Shown: positions 57,764-64,000 of the stretch, in pieces
Layout of the letters: each line of letters starts with the position of its first letter
Numbering within the stretch: the stretch's first letter is position 1
NCBI RefSeq assembly: GCF_000495915.1
Contig: NZ_AOFQ01000052.1
Span: 30,635-94,634, forward strand
Source of the DNA: Stutzerimonas chloritidismutans AW-1
GTDB lineage: Bacteria > Pseudomonadota > Gammaproteobacteria > Pseudomonadales > Pseudomonadaceae
Reading direction: 5' to 3'
Length of the DNA stretch: 64,000 nucleotides
The notes under the pieces: generated by a model
What the model saw: the letters and a program-made list of their open reading frames with translations, nothing else
Told to the model about the DNA's origin: nothing
Database searches by the model: none
Position numbers and translations under genes: made by a program

Positions 57764-60334
57764 ATGAGCGATCCGGCGATAAACCACAATCAGCCTCACG
57801 GCCTGCGACAGCTGTTCAGCTGGCGAAACGGCGTTGCCTGGGGAATGCTGGCGTTCACCCTGCTGGTCCAACTGGTGGTCTGGCAGAGTCTGCGCACCAA
57901 CGAGGATCGCGCTGCCCGGCAGCAGTTCCAGATGCTCGGCGAGAAGGTCACTGAAGCGATCCGCAAACGGCTGCGGGACCATGAACAGATCCTGCTCGGC
58001 GGCGCCGGTCTGTTCGATGCCGTGGAGAACGTCAGCCGCGAGCAGTGGCGCACGTACGTCGAGCGCTTGCTGCTACCAGACCGTTATCCCGGCATCCAGG
58101 GCGTCGGTTTCAGCCAGGCAATTCCGCAGGCCGAACGCGATGCGCATGTCGCACGCATGCGCGCACAGGGTTACCCGGATTACGACATTCATCCGCCAGG
58201 CCAGCGGGAGCTCTACACTTCGATCGTCTATCTTGAGCCGTTCCTCAGGCGCAATCTGGCCGCCTTCGGCTACGACATGTATTCCGAGCCGACTCGCCGT
58301 CGCGCCATGCAACGTGCCGCCCAGCTCGGCGAAACGAGCATTACCGGCAAGGTGACGCTACTGCAGGAAACCCATGGCAAGGTGCAGGCCGGTGTGCTGC
58401 TCTATGTGCCGGTGTATCGACCGAGCGCGCCGCTGACGACGCCGGAGCAGCGCATGCAGGCGCTGCGCGGCTTCGTCTATAGCCCTTATCGCGTCGAAGA
58501 TCTGATGCGCGGCATTCTGCGTGCGGCCGATCTGCCGCTGGCGCTGCATATCTACGCCAGTCCCGGTGAAGAGCCGGAACACCTGCTGTACGCATCGAGC
58601 GAAGCCCCCGAGCCCGGCAGTGCCCGCTTCAGCCAGTTGCAGCAGCTCGAGCTGTACGGCCAGACCTGGACGCTGCGCATGGATAGCCGGCCCGAGTTCG
58701 ACGAGCGTTTTCATTCCAACGAGGCACTGGTGTTCGGCCTGGGGCTCGGTCTGAGCCTGCTGGTTTTTTTCCTGACCTCGTCATTGGCGTTGCGCCATAG
58801 CCGTGCCCAGGCGCTGGCGAACGAGATGACGCGGCACATACGTCAGAGCAAACACGATCTGCGCTTGAGCGAGGAGCGTCTGTCGCTTGCCCTGAAAGGC
58901 AGCAACGATGGGCTGTGGGATCTCGATCTGGAAGCCGGCAGCATGTTCGCCTCGCCCCGCGCCTGGGAAATGCTCGGTTATCGTCCCAACGAGCTGACCT
59001 GCGACCTCAAACTGTGGGAGCGGCTGACGGTTGCTGAAGACCTAGCGCAGCAGAAGGCGCGCCTGGCCCAAACCATGCTGTCCAATGTCGACCACTTCAC
59101 CACCGAATTACGGTTGCAACACAAGCATGGTCATGTCGTCCCGGTACTGCTGCGCGGCCATATCCAGCGTGACCCGCAAGGCATGGCCCAGCGCATCAGC
59201 GGCACGCTGATGGACCTCACCGAACGCAAGCGCGTCGAGCAGATGAAGAACGACTTCGTTTCCACCGTCAGCCACGAGCTGCGCACGCCACTGACCTCCA
59301 TCAGCGGTGCGCTCGGACTGATCGTCGGCGGCGCGCTCGGCTCTGCGCCGCCAACCATGCAGCAGATGCTCGAGATCGCCTACCGCAACAGCCTGCGCCT
59401 GGGTCATCTGATCAACGACCTGCTGGACATGGAAAAGATTGCCGCCGGCAAGATGTCGTTCGAACTGCGCGAACATTCGCTTGGCGACCTGCTCGAGGAA
59501 TCGCTGGCGAGCAACCAGGCCCTCTGCGAGCAGCATGGCGTGCGCTGTACGCTCGAGCATCCGACCGATGTACTGGTCTGGGTGGACGGCCTGCGCCTGC
59601 AGCAGGTGCTTGGCAACTTCCTCTCAAACGCCGTCAAGTTCACCCCCGAGGGCGGAGAGATTCGCCTGCACAGCTCCCTGCGTGGGACCAAGGTTCGTAT
59701 CAGCGTCACCGACCAGGGCCCCGGCATTCCCGAGGCGTTCCGCTCCCGCGTGTTCGAGAAGTTCGCCCAGGCCGATGCCTCCGACAGCCGGCAGAAGTCC
59801 GGTACCGGACTCGGACTTGCGATCACCAAGGAGCTGATCGAACGCATGGGCGGTACGGTCGGCTTCGACTGCGTACCCGGCCAGGGCACCACCTTCTGGT
59901 GCGAGCTGCCGATCCAGATACCGCCAGCCGAATCGGACTGCCGCGACGGCCAGCCGCGAATCCTGGTCGTCGAAGACGAGCCTGACACCGGCCGTCTGCT
60001 GCATATGATGCTGCGCGAGGGCGGCTACGGCGTGGAGCGCGTGCAAAGCCTGCATCAGGCCCGTGAAAAGCTCGCTGCCAGCCATTACGAGGCCATGACA
60101 CTGGACCTGCACCTGCCCGACGGCAGCGGCATGCAGCTTATCGACGAATTGCGCGATCAACCGGCGATGCAGGATCTGCCCATCGTCGTCATCTCCGCCG
60201 CGCACCAGTTCGAGCAGGCACAGTTCCCCGCAGGGATCGTCTGGCTGCACAAGCCGATCACCAACGCCCAGCTGCTGGTCGCGGTTGAACAGGCGCGAGA
60301 CAACATCCGCCAGGCCAGAAGCAAGCCTCGATAG
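57764..60334 (+). CDS. CHASE-domain hybrid sensor histidine kinase
   Basis: An 856-residue sensor. A first helix (about 22-42) and a second (about 322-345, GLGLGLSLLVFFLTSS) flank a periplasmic CHASE-type sensor domain (VGFSQAIPQAER, YPDYDIHPPG). Then come a PAS domain, HisKA with VSHELRTPLTSI (His about 503), and HATPase_c with NFLSNAVKFT, DQGPGIPEAF and GTGLGLAITK. A C-terminal receiver has VVEDEPDTGR and phosphoacceptor Asp in LDLHLPDGSG about 780. No HPt domain or output regulator is adjacent, so phosphate must pass to an unlinked partner. The start at 57764 (MSDPAINHN) is chosen because the longer frame adds 38 residues without family resemblance. Confidence 0.92.
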   Translation: MSDPAINHNQPHGLRQLFSWRNGVAWGMLAFTLLVQLVVWQSLRTNEDRAARQQFQMLGEKVTEAIRKRLRDHEQILLGGAGLFDAVENVSREQWRTYVERLLLPDRYPGIQGVGFSQAIPQAERDAHVARMRAQGYPDYDIHPPGQRELYTSIVYLEPFLRRNLAAFGYDMYSEPTRRRAMQRAAQLGETSITGKVTLLQETHGKVQAGVLLYVPVYRPSAPLTTPEQRMQALRGFVYSPYRVEDLMRGILRAADLPLALHIYASPGEEPEHLLYASSEAPEPGSARFSQLQQLELYGQTWTLRMDSRPEFDERFHSNEALVFGLGLGLSLLVFFLTSSLALRHSRAQALANEMTRHIRQSKHDLRLSEERLSLALKGSNDGLWDLDLEAGSMFASPRAWEMLGYRPNELTCDLKLWERLTVAEDLAQQKARLAQTMLSNVDHFTTELRLQHKHGHVVPVLLRGHIQRDPQGMAQRISGTLMDLTERKRVEQMKNDFVSTVSHELRTPLTSISGALGLIVGGALGSAPPTMQQMLEIAYRNSLRLGHLINDLLDMEKIAAGKMSFELREHSLGDLLEESLASNQALCEQHGVRCTLEHPTDVLVWVDGLRLQQVLGNFLSNAVKFTPEGGEIRLHSSLRGTKVRISVTDQGPGIPEAFRSRVFEKFAQADASDSRQKSGTGLGLAITKELIERMGGTVGFDCVPGQGTTFWCELPIQIPPAESDCRDGQPRILVVEDEPDTGRLLHMMLREGGYGVERVQSLHQAREKLAASHYEAMTLDLHLPDGSGMQLIDELRDQPAMQDLPIVVISAAHQFEQAQFPAGIVWLHKPITNAQLLVAVEQARDNIRQARSKPR

Positions 60335-60367
60335 CCGGGCGGGCGGTATCCTGAGCGAACGGCCGGC

Positions 60368-60404
60368 AAAAAAAATCGCGGGAGCCAATGGCATCCCGCG
60401 ATTC
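60368..60404 (-). terminator. Terminator after rpoH
   Basis: On the minus strand, AATCGCGGGATGCC and GGCTCCCGCGATT form a stem followed by a run of eight T. It lies about 20 bases after the rpoH stop and could also stop transcription coming from the kinase gene. Confidence 0.92.
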
Positions 60405-60422
60405 TTTCTCAGCTGACGAGCA

Positions 60423-61277
60423 TCAGGCCTGAATCGAGCCCTTCAACTTGTTCATCGCATTCTTCTCCAGCTGACGAATGCGCTCGGCCGATACGTTGTA
60501 CTTGGCAGCCAGGTCGTGCAGGGTCGCCTTGTCTTCGTTCAGCCAGCGTTGCTGGAGAATGTCCCGGCTGCGCTCGTCGAGCCCCTCGAGCGCCGTATGC
60601 AGGCTGGAAGTAGAACTGTCGCTCCAGTCGGCATCTTCCAGCTGGCGGGCCGGATCGTAGCGATGATCTTCCAGATAGTGCGCAGGCGACTGGTAGGCGC
60701 TGTCGTCGTCGGCATCGGCGGCCGGGTCGAAGGCCATGTCATGGCCGGTCAGGCGGCTTTCCATTTCGCGCACTTCGTGCGGCTCGACGCCCAGGCTATT
60801 GGCCACGGCGGTGACTTCATCGTTGTTCAGCCAGGCCAGACGCTTCTTCTGGCTGCGCAAATTGAAGAACAGTTTGCGCTGCGCCTTGGTGGTCGCGACC
60901 TTGACGATGCGCCAGTTGCGCAGGATGAACTCGTGAATTTCGGCGCGAATCCAGTGCACCGCGAAGGACACCAGCCGCACACCCATTTCCGGATTGAAAC
61001 GCTTGACGGCCTTCATCAGACCGACGTTGCCTTCCTGGATCAGGTCGGCCTGGGCCAGACCGTAGCCGGAATAGCTGCGGGCGATGTGAACGACGAAACG
61101 CAGGTGCGCCAGCACCATCTGCCGAGCCGCTTCGAGATCCTGATGATAGAAGAGGCGCCCGGCCAGCTCGCGCTCCTGCTCGACAGTGAGCAGCGGGAGG
61201 CTGTTCACGGTCTGCACGTAGGCCTCGAGATTCGCTCCCGGGACTAGCGCTTGAACAGGTTGCAGAGTAGTTGTCAT
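60423..61277 (-). CDS. rpoH: Heat-shock sigma factor sigma-32 (RpoH)
   Basis: Directs RNA polymerase to heat-shock promoters. The 284-residue protein has region 1.2, region 2 ([19 protein letters not shown] and [19 protein letters not shown]), the RpoH box QRKLFFNLR at about residue 133, and region 4 with a helix-turn-helix ([17 protein letters not shown]). A GGAGGTACTGC site precedes the ATG. ftsX ends about 110 bases upstream on the same strand, and rpoH has its own promoter in that gap. Confidence 0.97.
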   Translation of the reverse strand: MTTTLQPVQALVPGANLEAYVQTVNSLPLLTVEQERELAGRLFYHQDLEAARQMVLAHLRFVVHIARSYSGYGLAQADLIQEGNVGLMKAVKRFNPEMGVRLVSFAVHWIRAEIHEFILRNWRIVKVATTKAQRKLFFNLRSQKKRLAWLNNDEVTAVANSLGVEPHEVREMESRLTGHDMAFDPAADADDDSAYQSPAHYLEDHRYDPARQLEDADWSDSSTSSLHTALEGLDERSRDILQQRWLNEDKATLHDLAAKYNVSAERIRQLEKNAMNKLKGSIQA

Positions 61278-61322
61278 GCAGTACCTCCAATGACGAAGCT
61301 GCAGCAGTTTAGCATTGCCGCA

Positions 61323-61350
61323 TGAGACTGCAAGCCTGTGGAAAAGTTCC
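61323..61350 (-). promoter_or_regulatory. AlgU (sigma-22/sigma-E type) promoter of rpoH
   Basis: On the minus strand GGAACTT (61350-61344), 16 bases, then TCTCA (61327-61323) fits the AlgU/sigma-E pattern GAACTT-N16/17-TCtgA. Transcription would start about 40 bases before the rpoH ATG. AlgU control of rpoH is described in P. aeruginosa. A TTGACA at 61366-61361 may be the -35 of a separate sigma-70 promoter, but its -10 is weak. Confidence 0.7.
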
Positions 61351-61388
61351 CTGACACAACTGTCAAGTGATTGTTTTCAAATGAAATT

Positions 61389-62408
61389 TTATCGAGGAGC
61401 AAGCTCGCTCAGATGCCTTGCGACAGCCAGCCAGGCACCGATGTAGCCGAGCAGCACCGCACCGATCACCAGCGATAACGCATCGCCGGCCGGAACGCCT
61501 CCCAGGCCGAAATCGCTGCCGTAGAGGCCCGCCAGATTCACCACGGCCTCGTTCAGCCAGCCCAGTCCATAGACCAGCAGCAGCCAGGCGATCAGGCCGG
61601 CGCCCAGACCGTAGAGGGCACCCATGTAGAGGAACGGACGGCGGACGTAACCATCGGTGCCGCCCACCAGCTTGACCACCTCGATCTCGGTGCGGCGGTT
61701 CTCGATGTGCAGGCGGATGGTGTTGCCAATCACCAGCAGCAACGTCGCCACCAGCAACAATGTCAGGCCGAAGACGAAGCGGTCGCCAAGCTTGAGAATA
61801 GCGGTCAGCCGCTCGACCCAGAGCAGATCCAGCTGAGCCAACTGCACGCCGGGCAGTTCGGCCAGCCGCTGACGCAGCGCTTCGAGCTTGTCCTTGTCCA
61901 CCACTTCGGGTGTCACGATGACCACGCCGGGCAGCGGATTCTCCGGCAACTCCTTGAGCGCTTCGCCAAGCCCGGACAGCTGCTGGAACTCGTCCAGCGC
62001 CTGCTCGCGGCTGACCCAGTCCGCCGCTGCCACGTCGGGCATGGCGGCAACCTCGTCACGCAGGCGCTCGCCAGCGTCGCCATCCACCTCAAGCTGCATG
62101 AACAGCGAGATCTGCGCGGCACGCTGCCACGAGCCACCGAGCCGTTCGACGTTGTCCAGCAGCAGCGCCAGGCCCATGGGCAGGCTCAACGCCACGGCCA
62201 TCACCAGGCAGGTGAAGAAGCTGCCGATCGGCTGCTTGATCAGACGCCCGACGCTGTCGACCAAACTGGCGCGATGACTTTCCAGCCAGGCGTGGAACAG
62301 CGTCTTGAAGTCCGGCTCGTCGCCGCGCGGCTGCTCCGGCTTCTTCACCGAACCGCCGACGCGCTCGGCCGTGCTCGGGTTGGTCTTGGGATTGCGTTCG
62401 CTGCTCAT
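61389..62408 (-). CDS. ftsX: Cell-division ABC transporter-like permease FtsX
   Basis: Inner-membrane partner of FtsE that couples division to peptidoglycan hydrolase activation. The 339-residue protein has a cytoplasmic Pro/charged N-terminal region, a first helix about residue 65-85, a periplasmic domain and three C-terminal helices, including FGLTLLLVATLLLVIGNTIRLH followed by RRTEIEVVKLVGGTD. Its ATG overlaps the ftsE stop by four bases. Confidence 0.95.
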   Translation of the reverse strand: MSSERNPKTNPSTAERVGGSVKKPEQPRGDEPDFKTLFHAWLESHRASLVDSVGRLIKQPIGSFFTCLVMAVALSLPMGLALLLDNVERLGGSWQRAAQISLFMQLEVDGDAGERLRDEVAAMPDVAAADWVSREQALDEFQQLSGLGEALKELPENPLPGVVIVTPEVVDKDKLEALRQRLAELPGVQLAQLDLLWVERLTAILKLGDRFVFGLTLLLVATLLLVIGNTIRLHIENRRTEIEVVKLVGGTDGYVRRPFLYMGALYGLGAGLIAWLLLVYGLGWLNEAVVNLAGLYGSDFGLGGVPAGDALSLVIGAVLLGYIGAWLAVARHLSELAPR

Positions 62409-63076
62409 CGGCTGGCCTCCCCGTCGCCGATCAGGCGACCACGTTGCAGGGTCAGCATGCGATGACGCATCCGCGCGATCAGCGCCAGATCGTGGCTGGC
62501 GATCAGCACGGTGGTACCCAGGCGATTGATGTCTTCGAACACACCCATGATCTCCGCAGCGAGTCGCGGGTCGAGGTTGCCGGTCGGTTCATCGGCGAGC
62601 AGCAGGGCCGGCCGGTGCACCACGGCCCGGGCGATGCCGACACGCTGCTGCTGACCGGTGGACAGGTCCGCCGGATACTGCAGCGCCTTGTCCTTGAGGC
62701 TGACGCGCTCCAGCGCGGTCATCACCCGCTGGCCAATCTCGCGCTTGTTGAGCCCGAGAATCTGCAACGGCAGGGCGACGTTGTCGAACACCGTGCGATC
62801 GAACAGCAACTGGTGATTCTGGAACACCACGCCGATCTGCCGGCGCAGGAAAGGAATCTGCGCATTGGTGATGCGCGACAGGTCCTGCCCGGCCAGCAGC
62901 AGCTTGCCGCTGGTGGGACGCTCCATTGCCAGCAACAGGCGCAGCAGCGTGCTCTTGCCGGCGCCGGAATGGCCGGTGACGAAGAGGAATTCGCCACGGC
63001 GGACCTGGAAGGAAAGCTCATGCAACCCGATGTGGCCGTTGGGGTAGCGTTTGCCGACCTGTTCGAAACGAATCAT
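62405..63076 (-). CDS. ftsE: Cell-division ATP-binding protein FtsE
   Basis: ABC ATPase of the FtsEX complex at the division site. The 223-residue protein has Walker A GHSGAGKSTLL (about 36-46), a Q-loop (VVFQNHQLLFD), signature LSTGQQQRVGIARA (about 137-150), Walker B LLLADEPTGNLD and the H-loop ASHD. The start at 63076 (MIRFEQVGKRYPNG) is the family start; the longer frame runs into ftsY. It overlaps ftsY by four bases. Confidence 0.97.
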   Translation of the reverse strand: MIRFEQVGKRYPNGHIGLHELSFQVRRGEFLFVTGHSGAGKSTLLRLLLAMERPTSGKLLLAGQDLSRITNAQIPFLRRQIGVVFQNHQLLFDRTVFDNVALPLQILGLNKREIGQRVMTALERVSLKDKALQYPADLSTGQQQRVGIARAVVHRPALLLADEPTGNLDPRLAAEIMGVFEDINRLGTTVLIASHDLALIARMRHRMLTLQRGRLIGDGEASR

Positions 63077-64000
63077 GCGCCGTCCCGCTGGGCGAAAAGC
63101 GCCTTGACGAAGGCATCGGCCTCGAACGTGCGGAGATCGTCGATGCCTTCGCCGACGCCGATGTAGCGGATCGGCGTGCCGAACTGCTTGGCCAGGGCGA
63201 AGATCACACCGCCCTTGGCGGTGCCGTCGAGTTTGGTCAGCACCAGACCGGTCAGCTCGACCGCCTGATTGAACTGTTTGGTCTGGTTGATGGCGTTCTG
63301 GCCAGTGCCGGCGTCGAGCACGAGCAGGACCTCGTGGGGAGCCGACTCGTCGAGCTTGCCCATCACCCGGCGGACCTTCTTCAGCTCCTCCATCAGGTTG
63401 TCCTTGGTGTGCAGCCGGCCAGCGGTGTCCGCGATCAGCACATCGATGCCCCGCGCCTTGGCCGCCTGCACCGCATCGAAGATCACCGAGGCGGAGTCGG
63501 CACCGGTGTGCTGTGCGATCACCGGAATGCTGTTGCGCTCGCCCCACACCTGCAATTGCTCCACCGCCGCGGCGCGGAAGGTGTCGCCAGCGGCGAGCAT
63601 GACCTTCTTGCCTTCGAGCTGCAGCTTCTTGGCCAGCTTGCCGATGGTGGTGGTCTTGCCAACACCATTCACGCCGACCACGAGGATCACATACGGGCGC
63701 TTGCCACTGTCGACCACCAGCGGCTGCTCGACCGGCTTGAGCAGCCCAGAGAGTTCTTCCTGCAGCGCGGTATAGAGCGCGCCACTGTCGGCCAGCTCCT
63801 TGCGCGACACGCGGCGTGTGAGGTTCTGCATGATCGCCGTCGTCGCCTCGACACCGACGTCGGCGGTGAGCAGACGGGTTTCCAGTTCGTCGAGCAGGTC
63901 ATCGTCGATGGCCTTCTTGCCGAGGAACAGGCTGGCCATGCCTTCACCGATGCTCGAGCTGGTCTTGGACAGCCCTTGCTTGAGGCGGGGGGGGAAGACG
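63073..64000 (-). CDS. ftsY: Signal recognition particle receptor FtsY, 3' part (5' end outside window)
   Basis: GTPase receptor that docks the ribosome-SRP complex at the membrane. About 309 C-terminal residues are present: the N domain (LKQGLSKTSSSI) and the G domain with GVNGVGKTTTIGKLA, DTFRAAAVEQLQ, DTAGRLHTKDNLMEEL, TKLDGTAKGG and a closing GVGEGIDDLRTFEADAFVKALF. The acidic N-terminal domain lies beyond the right edge. A run of eight C on the coding strand (63994-63987) encodes Pro-Pro just before the N domain. It is first in the ftsY-ftsE-ftsX series, joined by ATGA overlaps. Confidence 0.96.
   Translation of the reverse strand, partial: VFPPRLKQGLSKTSSSIGEGMASLFLGKKAIDDDLLDELETRLLTADVGVEATTAIMQNLTRRVSRKELADSGALYTALQEELSGLLKPVEQPLVVDSGKRPYVILVVGVNGVGKTTTIGKLAKKLQLEGKKVMLAAGDTFRAAAVEQLQVWGERNSIPVIAQHTGADSASVIFDAVQAAKARGIDVLIADTAGRLHTKDNLMEELKKVRRVMGKLDESAPHEVLLVLDAGTGQNAINQTKQFNQAVELTGLVLTKLDGTAKGGVIFALAKQFGTPIRYIGVGEGIDDLRTFEADAFVKALFAQRDGA

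Overview
This window is chromosomal core DNA of a GC-rich gammaproteobacterium in the Pseudomonadaceae, most likely a Pseudomonas/Stutzerimonas stutzeri-group strain. That placement is an inference from protein resemblance and gene order. From memory of the PAO1 map, the order closely follows P. aeruginosa PA0373-PA0432 (ftsY-ftsE-ftsX-rpoH through metX, pilTU, pyrBC', pilGHIJK-chpABC, bioA, the MexAB-OprM-type pump, rhlE, metF and ahcY). I see no tRNA, rRNA, CRISPR array, insertion sequence or prophage, and no gene-free stretch above 300 bases.

Layout. 1-2.8 kb: the 3' part of ligB and small envelope proteins, including a putative lipid-anchored cytochrome c'. 2.8-7.5 kb: an SAH riboswitch followed by ahcY and metF (methyl cycle), then the RNA helicase gene rhlE. 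7.5-13.5 kb: an RND tripartite efflux operon on the minus strand. No repressor gene lies beside it, but its promoter carries a near-copy of the TtgR operator. 13.5-17 kb: yceI with cytochrome b561, then bioA and rsmE. 17-30 kb: the Pil-Chp chemosensory cluster, with chpA near 2,380 codons. 30-36.3 kb: gshB, a tonB3-like gene, algH/yqgE, ruvX, pyrR, pyrB and a catalytically dead dihydroorotase.

36.3-39 kb holds a TM2-domain protein gene and a two-gene module that is probably LexA controlled: a radical SAM protein of the TIGR03916 type and its TIGR03915/DUF4130 partner. Neither has an assigned reaction that I know of. This is the best candidate for an undescribed system here. 39-43.4 kb: pilU, pilT, yggS, proC and yggT. 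43.4-45.6 kb: a stand-alone bacterial dynamin-like GTPase whose probable promoter contains a run of nine G. 45.7-50.1 kb: metX, metW, a DUF4426 gene, rdgB, hemW and a DUF3392 gene. 50.1-54.8 kb: a large imperfect inverted repeat, a small unknown gene, a DUF1329 protein gene, trmB, thiG, thiS and a DUF423 gene. 54.8-60.3 kb: mtgA, a PAS-GGDEF-EAL protein and a CHASE hybrid histidine kinase. 60.4-64 kb: rpoH with an AlgU-type promoter, ftsX, ftsE and the 3' part of ftsY.

Themes. Type IV pilus function recurs: the Chp chemosensory system, the PilT/PilU retraction motors and the TonB3-like protein. Sulfur/methyl metabolism (ahcY, metF, metX, metW) and stress control (rpoH, the SOS module, the efflux pump) are also represented. 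Several starts were moved inward from the longest possible frame because the ribosome-binding site or family N-terminus supports a later codon; each is explained in its entry.
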